NCBI GenBank assembly: GCA_020072805.1
Contig: JAIQGC010000053.1
Span: 9,058-51,797, forward strand
DNA from: Terriglobia bacterium
GTDB taxonomy: Bacteria > Acidobacteriota > Terriglobia > Acidiferrales > UBA7541
DNA: 42,740 bases
Direction of reading: 5' to 3'
The position numbers were made by a program, and so were the translations under genes. How positions within the stretch are numbered: position 1 is the first letter of the stretch; each line of letters starts with the position of its first letter. The notes beneath the pieces are model-generated. The model saw only the letters and a program-made list of their open reading frames with translations, searched no databases and was not told the DNA's origin. Shown here piece by piece: positions 1 to 7,757 of this stretch.

Positions 1-231
1 GGCCCTGGCGCAGCGCAGCAGCGTCTTGCCCGGCAGCGCGGCTTCCCCGGAGACAACCACGCAGTGCGCCAGCGACTGGGCCGCGCGCTCTGCGTGCTTC
101 TCCGCGTCCAGATAGATCAAGTCGTGCGGCCCGGGCCGCTCCGGTGAAGCGACGCCGCGCAACACCACGCCGGCGTCTCCCTCCAAAGTGAATCCCAGCG
201 CTTCCGCGAGATCGCCCGCTGTGATCGCCAT
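1..231 (-). CDS. lpxD: LpxD, UDP-3-O-acylglucosamine N-acyltransferase (partial, N-terminus only)
   Basis: The first 77 codons of a gene that leaves the window. The start ATG (complement of 229-231) follows a GGGGGAA ribosome site. The peptide begins MAITAGDLAEALGFTLEGDA and continues with GVASPERPGPHDLIYLDAEKHAE. This matches the LpxD N-terminal domain pattern (LAELLGxxLEGD, then xGVAPLExAGPGDLSFLDxxKY). Known role: adds the second acyl chain to UDP-3-acyl-glucosamine in lipid A synthesis, in the cytoplasm. It lies 38 nt downstream of the lipid A acyltransferase gene on the same strand, which supports the call. The left-handed beta-helix catalytic part is outside the window. Confidence 0.82.
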   Translation of the reverse strand, partial: MAITAGDLAEALGFTLEGDAGVVLRGVASPERPGPHDLIYLDAEKHAERAAQSLAHCVVVSGEAALPGKTLLRCARA

Positions 232-269
232 GATTTCCCCCTTTGCGCCCTTGCGGCCCTTGAAGAACG

Positions 270-1181
270 TTACCTCAGAAACGGATAGAGCGGCGGCTCT
301 CCCGCCGGACGCGTTTTCCAGCGCGCGTGCACCCAGACCCACTGCTCGGGATATTTTCGAATGATGCTCTCGAGCACGCGGGCGAATTTTTGGGTATTCT
401 CGCGGACGTCGCTCTCCGCGTCGCCCGTCGTCACCAGTTCCACCGCTGGCTCGAAGCACAGGCGGTATTTTCCCAGCGCTTCGTCCCACACTGCATATCC
501 CGGCACGACCGCCGCGCCAGTATGCAGGGCCATGCGGGCCACACCGGCCGTGGTACAGGCGGGCGTGCCGAAAAAATTCACGAAGATACCCTCTTCCGGC
601 ATGGTGTTCTGGTCGGCGAGAATTCCGACGGTGCCGCCCTGCTTCAGACTTTTCAGCATGGTGCGCGCGGATTCGTTTTTGTAAATGGGACGGTTGCCCG
701 CCAGGCCGCGGTAGCGATTCACGAGCGCGTCCACGCGGACATTATCGAGCGGGCGGGCCATGAAGCTCAACGGATAGCCGTAAACGGCGTGGGCCAGCGA
801 GGAAAGTTCCCAGCCGCCGATGTGTCCGGTAAGAATCAGCACGCCCCGGCCGCGCGCGCGGGCTTCCAGGAAATGTTCATGCCCATCGAGCACCACCACG
901 TCCTCGATCATCTCGCGCGACCAGCGCGGCGTGCGCGCGAATTCCGCCCCCATCCGCCCCAGATTGCGGGCCATGCCGCGCAGGACGGCGTTGCGCTGCT
1001 CGTCGCTCCATTCGGGAAAGGCCAGGCGCAGATTGAACAGGGCGGTCTGGCGCAGTTTGGGGAGCAGCGCCAGCAGCAGGCGAACCACGCCCGCCGCCGC
1101 GCAGCGGGCCACGCTGCGCGGCAGCGCGCCCATGATTTTCAGCAGCGTCCACACCGCTGCAAATTCCAGCCACTCTCTCAT
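270..1181 (-). CDS. Lipid A biosynthesis (lauroyl/myristoyl) acyltransferase, LpxL/HtrB family
   Basis: 303 aa, the usual length of the family. An N-terminal hydrophobic stretch (about 8-45) anchors it to the inner membrane. The HxxxxE catalytic motif is H120-IGGW-E125, preceded by GRGVLILTG. The later block TVGILADQN (a conserved GxxxxxxDQ-type segment), then EGIFVNFFGTPACT, is typical of LpxL, LpxM and LpxP. Known role: transfers a fatty acyl chain onto the lipid A precursor. It lies 12 nt after an SDR gene and 38 nt before lpxD, so all three are probably one transcript. Which acyl chain it adds cannot be told from sequence. Confidence 0.85.
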   Translation of the reverse strand: MREWLEFAAVWTLLKIMGALPRSVARCAAAGVVRLLLALLPKLRQTALFNLRLAFPEWSDEQRNAVLRGMARNLGRMGAEFARTPRWSREMIEDVVVLDGHEHFLEARARGRGVLILTGHIGGWELSSLAHAVYGYPLSFMARPLDNVRVDALVNRYRGLAGNRPIYKNESARTMLKSLKQGGTVGILADQNTMPEEGIFVNFFGTPACTTAGVARMALHTGAAVVPGYAVWDEALGKYRLCFEPAVELVTTGDAESDVRENTQKFARVLESIIRKYPEQWVWVHARWKTRPAGEPPLYPFLR

Positions 1182-1193
1182 GTGCGCCCCGCG

Positions 1194-1979
1194 CTACTTT
1201 TTCGGACGAAACATATTTGCCGCGATTCTTGTCACCATGCGGCGCGGCACCAGGCGCTGGCTCTGCGCGCCCAGATAATTGCCCAGCCCGGAAATGACAT
1301 AGCTCTTCCCTGCCGCGAGCGCTTGCAGGCCCGTGCGCGCCACCTTCTCCGCGCTTTCCTGTTTTCGCTCCGCCGCGAGATGCGCCTGCCCGGCCACTTC
1401 GTGAAATTCCGAAGTGGTCGAACCGGGGCAGAGCGCGCAGACGCGGATGCCGTAGGGTTTTACTTCTTCCGCAAGGCCTTCGGCGAAGAGCAGGTCAAAC
1501 GTCTTGGTGGCGGCGTAGGTGGAAATATAGGGCACCGCCTGAAACGACGCCGTGGAGGCCAGAATAAGAATGTCGCCGCTGCGGCGCTTGACCATGTCCG
1601 GGAGGAAGAGGCGCGTGAGATGAACGACGGCGGTGCAATTCACCTGGACCATATCGAGCAGGCGCTGGGCGGGCTGCTCGTGCAGTTCGCCGTAGCCGCC
1701 GAAGCCCGCGTTATTGATCAGCAGCTCGATGGAAAGATCTTTTGCGGCGATGAAATCGTAAATTGCTTGCGGCGCCTGCGGAGAGGCCAGGTCCGCCGCA
1801 ATGGTTTCCACGCGCACACCGGAGGCCCGCAGACTGGCGGCCAGTTCTTCCAGACGCTCGCGCCGCCGCGCCGTCAGCACCAGATTCGTTCCCCCTGCCG
1901 CCAGTTCCCGCGCCAGCGCCGTGCCGATGCCCGCGCTCGCCCCCGTCACCAGCGCCCACTTTCCCCGCCAATTGTCCAT
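1194..1979 (-). CDS. Short-chain dehydrogenase/reductase (classical SDR)
   Basis: 261 aa. The ATG at 1979 was chosen over upstream in-frame codons because GGGAGG lies 9 nt before it and the Rossmann fold starts directly after. Visible motifs: TGASAGIG (12-19, nucleotide binding), NNAG (89-92), catalytic Ser142, Tyr155 and Lys159 (YAATK), and PG in LCPGSTTSEF. The R in TARRRERLEEL suggests NADPH preference. The architecture resembles the YqjQ/DltE-like SDR group. The substrate is unknown. Co-transcription with lipid A genes hints at lipid or envelope metabolism, but this is inference. Confidence 0.85.
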   Translation of the reverse strand: MDNWRGKWALVTGASAGIGTALARELAAGGTNLVLTARRRERLEELAASLRASGVRVETIAADLASPQAPQAIYDFIAAKDLSIELLINNAGFGGYGELHEQPAQRLLDMVQVNCTAVVHLTRLFLPDMVKRRSGDILILASTASFQAVPYISTYAATKTFDLLFAEGLAEEVKPYGIRVCALCPGSTTSEFHEVAGQAHLAAERKQESAEKVARTGLQALAAGKSYVISGLGNYLGAQSQRLVPRRMVTRIAANMFRPKK

Positions 1980-2096
1980 GCGCCTTTGCCTCCCAATTCC
2001 GTGGAACGAAACGAGGATAGCCTGTTTTTTGGCGGGAGGCGAATGGGGAAACACAGCGGAGCGGCCGCTGCCGGAGCGGAGCGCGGAAGGAAAAAA

Positions 2097-2351
2097 CTAA
2101 GAGGCGCCGCCATTGCGCGGATCGCGCGGCGCACGCCGCACCGCATCGCGCATCCGCCCGCCTTCGCGTTTGATCCGCTCCATCAGCCGCCGCGCCCACA
2201 CAAATTCAACGGCCAGCAACCCCAGCCCTCCAAAAATCGTCAGCCAGCCCGGGCCGGGGGTGACCAGCATGACTGCGCCAGCGGCCAGCAGCGTAAAACC
2301 GGCCAGGATGCGGAAGACCCGGCGGACCTGTTCAATCGTGCGCAGTGCCAT
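2097..2351 (-). CDS. Small PGPGW-motif transmembrane protein
   Basis: 84 aa from ATG 2351. The protein has a hydrophobic span (FRILAGFTLLAAGAVMLVT), the signature PGPGW, then a second span (LTIFGGLGLLAVEFVWA). A basic C-terminal tail follows (RRLMERIKREGGRMRDAVRRAPR). This is the layout of the PGPGW family of putative membrane proteins, whose function is unknown. It lies upstream of, and on the same strand as, the SDR/lipid A operon, with 117 nt between. An alternative start upstream at 2414 adds 21 residues that do not look membrane-associated. Confidence 0.72.
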   Translation of the reverse strand: MALRTIEQVRRVFRILAGFTLLAAGAVMLVTPGPGWLTIFGGLGLLAVEFVWARRLMERIKREGGRMRDAVRRAPRDPRNGGAS

Positions 2352-2529
2352 GGAGTGGTGTGGTGAAGCGTAATTTGGCGGCCTGAGCCGGAGTGACGCG
2401 GGATGAATTGCCAAACTCCCTAAACCGTCCGGAAACTGGCCTGCCCCGAACAGTCTCTCATGGAACAGGCCTGCACGTTCATCCTACCGTTCCGAGTCAA
2501 ATCCTCCCCGCAAGCTTCCCCGTGGAATC

Positions 2530-3048
2530 TTAACTTTGCGGACAGGAGGGACGGGGATCATGCCAGCCGCCGTGAATGAATTCGTACATGGCGTCCGTCA
2601 AGTCCCTGGTCAGCACGGAACTGGAAGCATAAGGATTCGGATAGCCCCTGGTGATGGTCGTGACATTTCCCTGCCCCCAGCCGGACAGATTCACCGAGCC
2701 GGTAAAGTGGTCATTGCCATCATTATTCAGGTTATAGGTGATATGGAAATTCACGGCCTGCCCGTTGGCTTCCGCGAACGTATTGCCATCGGAACGGCCA
2801 AGGGTATTCAGGCGGTCGACGATATCGCTCTTGTGCCAGGCCGGATCGGGATCCTTCGCCGAATAGGTGTAATTGTACGTAAGCACAATGATGATGGGGC
2901 TTACGTTACGAATCGGGGCGACCGCCGCAGTGCAGGGCGCAGGGGTTGCAGGACCGCGCCGCCGGCGCGCCGCTGTATGACGTGGAGGGGGCACGCAGCC
3001 GCTCAGCAGCAGAACCATTGCAAGAAGAACCGAAATTGATGATTTCAT
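2530..3048 (-). CDS. Predicted lipoprotein of unknown function
   Basis: 172 aa from ATG 3048, preceded by AGGGAAAGGGAATGAC. The N-terminus MKSSISVLLAMVLLLSGC is a textbook lipoprotein signal with lipobox LLSGC, so Cys18 should be acylated and the protein membrane-anchored. After a Pro/Arg-rich linker comes a soluble domain (IIIVLTYNYTYSAKDPDPAWHKSDIVDRLNTLGRSDGNTF). I do not recognise this domain. There is no clear operon partner. An overlapping plus-strand frame (2536-3039) has no signal or recognisable domain and is judged spurious. Confidence 0.68.
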   Translation of the reverse strand: MKSSISVLLAMVLLLSGCVPPPRHTAARRRRGPATPAPCTAAVAPIRNVSPIIIVLTYNYTYSAKDPDPAWHKSDIVDRLNTLGRSDGNTFAEANGQAVNFHITYNLNNDGNDHFTGSVNLSGWGQGNVTTITRGYPNPYASSSVLTRDLTDAMYEFIHGGWHDPRPSCPQS

Positions 3049-3482
3049 GTCATTCCCTTTCCCTGTTCTAAAGAAATCATGACCTGAATCAGCCGCTATG
3101 TCCCTCGTTCGCATGCGCCAGCCCCTCTACCTTGCCGGCGATTTCTCCGTAACGCTTCGCGGCCGTCTTTTTTGATAGTTTCACAATGGGGAGCACGCGG
3201 GCATTCTTCGTCCTGACCGATGCCGTATGAATAAATAACTCATTGGAGGGATATCGCCCAGCCCGGAAAAATCCCGCCGGCCTTCCCCGGCGCCGGGATA
3301 GTCCGGCGCGCACCTGTCTTTGGCGGGCAGCCTCATGGAGATTTGGGCGTAACCGAATTCCCGGAACGGCAAAACCTGCGTCCGCTGAGCGATTACCGGT
3401 TTCAGGAAGGAGCCCGAATTGTGGCGCAACCGCCGCTTTCCGGTAACGGAAATACTTCCGCTTTGGATGGGATGCGAATTTC
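3049..3482. other. Non-coding stretch, nothing recognised
   Basis: 434 nt between the lipoprotein start and the tRNA 3' end. The short frames here show no recognisable domain or convincing ribosome site. One GC-rich imperfect hairpin is visible: ATCCCG at 3271-3276 with CGGGAT at 3294-3299, and GCCGG/CCGGC nested inside. It lacks a T tract. Confidence 0.5.
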
Positions 3483-3572
<90 letters not shown>

Positions 3573-3655
3573 GCTTTCAATCGTAGCAGACCGGTTCGAT
3601 TTTCAGCAACCGCGCGAGCATCCTGCTGTCCCTGTTCTTCTAACCGCAATCCCCC

Positions 3656-3661
3656 TATAAT
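3656..3661 (+). promoter_or_regulatory. -10 hexamer TATAAT for the TonB-dependent receptor
   Basis: A perfect TATAAT at 3656-3661, about 44 nt before the receptor ATG. A -35 is weak: CTGTTC at 3632-3637 with 18 nt spacing. The predicted 5' leader is about 37 nt. Confidence 0.4.
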
Positions 3662-3704
3662 TTTCTGCAAGCACACGAATTGACTGACAGGGGCCCCAGG
3701 AACC

Positions 3705-6038
3705 ATGAGCACACAATTTCAGCGCCAGCTGACGCAGCGCACCATCTTCCTCTGGCTGTTTCTTTTCGCTGCATTTTTCGCCGGCGTCCCAGGAAGCCTT
3801 GCGCAGGCGACACGCGTCGACGGAACCGTCCGGGATGCCAGTGGAGCGCCGGTTGCCGGTGCGCAGGTCGAAATTCGTTCCGGGGCCTTCGTGCAAACAC
3901 ACACGACCGACTCCGCCGGCGCTTTTCTCTTTGAAGCCGTCCCCGCGGCCGGCGGAACAATTCTGGCGCGCGCCCCGGGATTTCTTTCTGCGGAAAGCGA
4001 ATGGAGCGTCTCCGCCGGAGTCACCCATCTCGCGCTGGTCCTGGCGGTGGAAACGCTGCGCAATCGCGTGACCGTAACCGCCACGCGCACCGAGGCGCGC
4101 CTCGAAGATGTCCCCGGCAGCAGCCTGGTCCTCAACTCCGATGATGTGGCCGGCACCGCGGCGCTCACCCTCGACGACCTCCTCCGGCAAATTCCCGGCT
4201 TCGCCTTGTTTCGCCGCTCGGGGAGCCGCACCGCGAATCCCGGCTCGCAATCGGCTTCGCTGCGCGGCCTGGGTTCCAGCGCCGCCAGCCGCGTGCTCAT
4301 TCTGGTGGACGGTCTGCCGCTCAACGATCCCTTCGCCGGATGGATTTTCTGGGGGCGCGTGCCGCGCGAATCCATCGCCGCCATCGAAGTGCAGCGCAGC
4401 GGCGCTTCCGATCTCTACGGCAGCGGCGCGCTGGCCGGCGTGATTCAATTCCGCCGGCGCTCGCCCGAGCGCTCTTCCCTGCTACTGGAAACCTCCTACG
4501 GCAACGAGCATTCTCCCGATTTTTCGCTATGGACCGGGACGCGCGCGGGCCGCTGGGATCTCGCGCTGGCCTCCGCCGCTTTTCATACGTCGGGTTACAT
4601 CCTGGTGCCGGAGGCGGTGCGCGGCGCGGTGGATACCGCGGCGGCCTCCGAGCACGGCACGCTGGACCTCACCGTGGCGCGCAGAATCGGCGAAACCGGG
4701 CGGATCACTTCGCGCGGGCAGTACTACACCGAGTCGCGCGAAAATGGCACTCCCCTGCAAACCAACGACATCGCGCTCGGTCAAGGCGCCGTGGGAGGAA
4801 GCGGCTCCCTGGGCAGCCTGGGCACGATTTCCGCGCGCATCAACGTGCAGGCGCAAACGTATCATCAGGCCTTCTCCTCGATCGCCGCGAACCGCAACAG
4901 CGAAACGCTCACCAACCGGCAGACCATTCCCGCGCAGCGCATCGGCGGCGGCCTGCAATGGACCCGCCCCGCCGGGAAACTTCAGACGCTGGTGGCCGGC
5001 GTCGAGGCCGAGGAAGTTCAAGGTGTGACCGAGGAGCAACTCTATTCCGGCGGACTGCTCTCGGCGCTTTCGAACGCGGGCGGCAGACAGCGCATGACCG
5101 GCTTCTTCGCCGAAGACATCGTGCGCCTGAACTCCGCATGGATTCTCACTGCCGCCCTGCGCTATGACCACTGGCGCAATTACGACGCCCAGGCTGCCCG
5201 CCTGCCCATCGCGCCGCCCGGTCCCGCGACACTCACTCCCTTCGCGGAGCGCACCGAGGGCGCGCTGAATCCGCGGCTCTCGATTCTGCGCCGCCTGTCC
5301 TCGAACGTTTCGCTCACCGCTTCCGCCTACCGCGGCTTTCGCGCGCCCACATTGAATGAACTCTATCGCTCTTTCCGCGTGGGCAACGTCCTGACCCGCG
5401 GCAACGACGCGCTGCGCGCCGAGCGCCTGACCGGAGGCGAGGCCGGGGTCATGGCCACGGCGCTGCGGCAAAAACTCGACTTGCGCGGCACATTTTTCTG
5501 GAACGAAATCGTCAATCCCGTGGCCAACGTGACTCTGGCCCCCGCCTTGCAAACCATTCCCAACGTCATCCTGCGGCAGAAACAGAATCTTGGGCGCACG
5601 CGTTCGCTGGGCATCGAACTGGACGCTTCCGCGCGGATTAACTCCTCGCTGGACCTCTCCGGAGGCTATCAATTCACCGCGGCCACCGTGCGCTCCTTTC
5701 CGGCGGACACCTCGCTCGTGGGCTTGTGGGTTGCGCAGGTGCCCCGCCATCAATTCACGATCCAGGGCCGCTACGCCCACCGCAGCGGATTGTCCTTCAT
5801 CCTTCTGGGGCGCTATGGCGGCGGGCAATTCGAGGATGATCAGAACACGCTGTTCATGGACCCTTACTTCACGCTTAACGCGCAACTCTCGCGGCACATC
5901 GGAAAAGGTTTGCAGGCCTTCGTGGCCGCAGAAAATCTGCTGAACCGGCGCTACACCGTGGGGATGACGCCGGTAGCCACGCTGGGCTCGCCGATTCTGG
6001 CGCGCGCGGGGCTGCGTTTCAGCTACGGGGAGCGCTAG
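3705..6038 (+). CDS. TonB-dependent outer membrane receptor with N-terminal carboxypeptidase-regulatory-like domain
   Basis: 777 aa. The signal peptide is about 1-34 (hydrophobic TIFLWLFLFAAFFAGVPGSLA). A carboxypeptidase-regulatory beta-sandwich follows (VDGTVRDASGAPVAGAQVEIRSG...TTDSAGAFLFEAVPAG). Then comes a plug domain with RNRVTVTATRTEARLEDVPGSS, SLRGLGSSAASRVLILVDGLPLNDP and VEVQRSGASDLYGSGALAGVIQ-type motifs. The remainder is a 22-strand beta barrel with a typical FVAAENLLNRRYTVG tail. Known role: TonB-powered import of ferric siderophores, cobalamin or oligosaccharides; the ligand is not predictable here. The plug most resembles siderophore/cobalamin receptors. Its stop overlaps the tadA stop (convergent). 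No riboswitch is visible in the 130 nt upstream. Confidence 0.88.
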   Translation: MSTQFQRQLTQRTIFLWLFLFAAFFAGVPGSLAQATRVDGTVRDASGAPVAGAQVEIRSGAFVQTHTTDSAGAFLFEAVPAAGGTILARAPGFLSAESEWSVSAGVTHLALVLAVETLRNRVTVTATRTEARLEDVPGSSLVLNSDDVAGTAALTLDDLLRQIPGFALFRRSGSRTANPGSQSASLRGLGSSAASRVLILVDGLPLNDPFAGWIFWGRVPRESIAAIEVQRSGASDLYGSGALAGVIQFRRRSPERSSLLLETSYGNEHSPDFSLWTGTRAGRWDLALASAAFHTSGYILVPEAVRGAVDTAAASEHGTLDLTVARRIGETGRITSRGQYYTESRENGTPLQTNDIALGQGAVGGSGSLGSLGTISARINVQAQTYHQAFSSIAANRNSETLTNRQTIPAQRIGGGLQWTRPAGKLQTLVAGVEAEEVQGVTEEQLYSGGLLSALSNAGGRQRMTGFFAEDIVRLNSAWILTAALRYDHWRNYDAQAARLPIAPPGPATLTPFAERTEGALNPRLSILRRLSSNVSLTASAYRGFRAPTLNELYRSFRVGNVLTRGNDALRAERLTGGEAGVMATALRQKLDLRGTFFWNEIVNPVANVTLAPALQTIPNVILRQKQNLGRTRSLGIELDASARINSSLDLSGGYQFTAATVRSFPADTSLVGLWVAQVPRHQFTIQGRYAHRSGLSFILLGRYGGGQFEDDQNTLFMDPYFTLNAQLSRHIGKGLQAFVAAENLLNRRYTVGMTPVATLGSPILARAGLRFSYGER

Positions 6039-6484
6039 CGGCGCGCGGCGAAGAAGGATTGCAGCAGCGCGGAGCACTCTTCGGCCAGAATGCCGGGCAC
6101 GGCTTCGACCTGGTGATTGAGCAGGGGGTTCGAGAGCACCGCGAAGCAGGAACGCACCGCGCCGCCGCGCGGGTCATCGCACCCGTAAACCACGCGATCC
6201 ACGCGCGCCTGAATCATCGCTCCAGCGCACATGCTGCACGGCTCCAGCGTGACGTAAAGAGTTGTTCCCATGAGGCGGTGATTACCCAGGGCGCGGGCCG
6301 CTTCGCGCAAAGCCACGATTTCGGCGTGCGCCGTGGGATCGCAGTCGCGAATGGTGCGGTTTCCCCCGCGCGCGATGATCCGGCCTTCCTTCACCAGCAC
6401 CGCGCCGATGGGCACTTCCCCGGCCTCTCCCGCGGCGCGGGCCTCGGCCAGGGCTTCCTTCAGAAATGTGACGTCAGCGTCCAT
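6035..6484 (-). CDS. tadA: tRNA-specific adenosine deaminase
   Basis: 149 aa from ATG 6484. The zinc-dependent cytidine-deaminase fold is complete: H53-A-E55 (zinc ligand and proton shuttle) and P82-C83-SM-C86 (zinc ligands). It also has the TadA-typical blocks VPIGAVLV, GNRTIRDCDPTAHAEI and RVVYGCDDPRGGA. Known role: deaminates A34 of tRNA-Arg(ACG) to inosine in the cytoplasm; essential in many bacteria. The next gene upstream is a divergent toxin-antitoxin operon, and the 62 nt between them holds its palindromic operator, so tadA expression could feel the antitoxin. Confidence 0.92.
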   Translation of the reverse strand: MDADVTFLKEALAEARAAGEAGEVPIGAVLVKEGRIIARGGNRTIRDCDPTAHAEIVALREAARALGNHRLMGTTLYVTLEPCSMCAGAMIQARVDRVVYGCDDPRGGAVRSCFAVLSNPLLNHQVEAVPGILAEECSALLQSFFAARR

Positions 6485-6510
6485 ATCGATCCAAAAGGAT
6501 ATCACGCGCG

Positions 6511-6540
6511 TTGACTCGATATACCACATTGTGGTACTTT
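6511..6540 (+). promoter_or_regulatory. Toxin-antitoxin promoter with 15-bp operator palindrome in its spacer
   Basis: TTGACT (-35, 6511-6516) and TACTTT (-10, 6535-6540) lie 18 nt apart. The near-perfect palindrome TACCACA-T-TGTGGTA (6522-6536) fills the spacer and touches the -10. This is where an HTH antitoxin would bind to repress its own operon. The -10 ends only 6 nt before the GTG start at 6547, so the transcript is probably leaderless. Confidence 0.65.
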
Positions 6541-6546
6541 ATTCCT

Positions 6547-6891
6547 GTGGAATTCATCGAGTCCCGCCCCTTTACGAGGAAGCTCCACCAAGTCGCCGGC
6601 GACAACGCCGAGGACCTGCTCCGAGCGATTCAGGGTGAGCTTGTGCAGAAACCGGATCGGGGCGCGATGGTGCCCGGGCTAGGGGGCGTGCGCAAGGCGC
6701 GTATAGCGAATCCGGGCCGGGGCAAGGGAAAACGCGGAGGCTATCGCTATCTGTATTTGTACCTGGAGAACAAACAGCACATTCACCTGCTGATTTTGCT
6801 CGACAAGAACGAGCAGGAAGATGCCAGCGAAGAGCAGCGCAGACAGATGCGGGAATGGGCCGCGCAGATCAGAAAAGTGCTGGGAGGCTGA
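6547..6891 (+). CDS. Type II toxin, RelE/HigB-like mRNA interferase family
   Basis: 114 aa from GTG 6547 (reads M/V-EFIESRPFTRKLHQ). Upstream TTG 6511 is also in frame but lies inside the promoter -35, so GTG is preferred. Family features: a small basic protein, the GGVRKARIANPGRGKGKRGGYRYLYLYLE beta-strand block, HLLILLDKNEQEDASEEQRRQMREWAAQI. It resembles the COG4737 toxin group, in which the Arg/Lys-rich KGKRGGYR segment contacts RNA. The partner antitoxin starts 2 nt after the stop, a toxin-first order as in higBA. No Shine-Dalgarno precedes the GTG. Confidence 0.8.
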   Translation: MEFIESRPFTRKLHQVAGDNAEDLLRAIQGELVQKPDRGAMVPGLGGVRKARIANPGRGKGKRGGYRYLYLYLENKQHIHLLILLDKNEQEDASEEQRRQMREWAAQIRKVLGG

Positions 6892-6893
6892 AC

Positions 6894-7208
6894 ATGGCGA
6901 AGAAAATCAAAGTGAATGTTTTTGACGACATGCGCGAGGCGCTGCAAGATGCGGCGGCCTACGAGCGCGGCGCGGCCGTGAATCTGCGCGTCACGCGCAT
7001 TCCCGCGCGGCCCAAGCCAATCTCCGCAAAAGACGTTCGCCATATCCGCCGCGCGCTCAATGCCAGCCAGGCGCTCTTCGCCACATACCTGAACGTCAGC
7101 CCGAATGCCGTGCGCAGTTGGGAGCAAGGTACCCGCCGTCCGCGGCAGGCCGCTCTGAAGCTTCTGGCGATCGCCAGGAAAAACCCCAAAGCCCTGCTGG
7201 TGGCGTAG
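6894..7208 (+). CDS. HTH-type antitoxin/autorepressor (HigA/YiaG-like XRE family)
   Basis: 104 aa from ATG 6894, with GGGAGG at 6882-6887 inside the end of the toxin gene. The N-terminal part (KIKVNVFDDMREALQDAAAYERG) would hold the toxin. The C-terminal part is a helix-turn-helix: ISAKDVRHIRRALNASQALFATYLNVSPNAVRSWEQGTRRPRQAALKLLAIARKNP. The phrase SQxxFAxYLNVSxxxVRSWEQG is characteristic of the YiaG/HigA group. It likely neutralises the upstream product and represses the operon through the palindrome at 6522-6536. Coupled translation with the toxin is implied by the 2-nt gap. Confidence 0.85.
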   Translation: MAKKIKVNVFDDMREALQDAAAYERGAAVNLRVTRIPARPKPISAKDVRHIRRALNASQALFATYLNVSPNAVRSWEQGTRRPRQAALKLLAIARKNPKALLVA

Positions 7209-7255
7209 CCGCATGATTTCCGAAAGGAATAAGAATTTTCCGCGCAAGCGTTTGC

Positions 7256-7285
7256 TTGACAATTTCCGGGCAGAGAAACAAACTA
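7256..7285 (+). promoter_or_regulatory. Promoter for nuoI (leaderless arrangement)
   Basis: Consensus -35 TTGACA at 7256-7261. With an 18-nt spacer the -10 would be AAACTA (7280-7285), a weak match. The ATG is at 7292, so transcription would start at or next to the start codon, and no ribosome site is present. Confidence 0.35.
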
Positions 7286-7291
7286 GCCTTT

Positions 7292-7747
7292 ATGCGAGAG
7301 CTTCTCGGCCGGATTTTTCAGCTCGATTTCCTTAAAGGCCTTGCCGTCACCTTCCGCTACCAGCATCCCAAAAACATTGTCACCGAGCAGTACCCGCTCG
7401 AGCGGCCCATGGTGGCCGAGCGTTACCGCGGCGCTCCGCGCCTGAACAAGAATCCGGAAACCGGGGAAACCCTGTGCATCGCCTGCAACCTGTGCACGCT
7501 GGCCTGCCCGGAAAATCTGATCGTCGTGGGCTGGGAGCGCGATGACGCCACGCGCCGCAAGGTGCTCACGCAGTTCACCTACGACACTTCCCGCTGCATG
7601 TTCTGCGGCCTGTGCGAGGACGCCTGCCCCACCGACTGCCTGGAACTCACCCAGGACTTCGAGATGGCTTATTACGGCCGCGAAGGCGCCATCTGGGACC
7701 GCCACCGCCTCGAAGAAGGGCCCACGCCCGCCCGCTATACCCGTTGA
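7292..7747 (+). CDS. nuoI: NADH-quinone oxidoreductase subunit I (NuoI), stand-alone copy
   Basis: 151 aa from ATG 7292. The protein carries two complete 4Fe-4S ferredoxin motifs: C62xxC65xxC68xxxC72 (CIACNLCTLACP) and C102xxC105xxC108xxxC112 (CMFCGLCEDACP). The N-terminal GLAVTFRYQHPKNIVTEQYPLERPMVAERYRGAPRL is diagnostic for the TYKY/NuoI subunit. Known role: holds clusters N6a and N6b in the arm of complex I at the cytoplasmic face of the membrane. No other nuo gene is in the window; it is followed 10 nt later by galT. Whether it serves the main complex I or an alternative one is unknown. Confidence 0.9.
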   Translation: MRELLGRIFQLDFLKGLAVTFRYQHPKNIVTEQYPLERPMVAERYRGAPRLNKNPETGETLCIACNLCTLACPENLIVVGWERDDATRRKVLTQFTYDTSRCMFCGLCEDACPTDCLELTQDFEMAYYGREGAIWDRHRLEEGPTPARYTR

Positions 7748-7757
7748 AGAGACGCGC

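Noticed and set aside
327-2366. Long plus-strand open frame (679 codons)
   Set aside because: It is antisense to the lipid A acyltransferase and SDR genes, is rich in His/Arg/Gln/Ala as expected from the reverse of GC-rich codons, and shows no domain.
4527-6077. Minus-strand open frame of 516 codons
   Set aside because: Fully antisense to the TonB-dependent receptor, with no domain or ribosome site.
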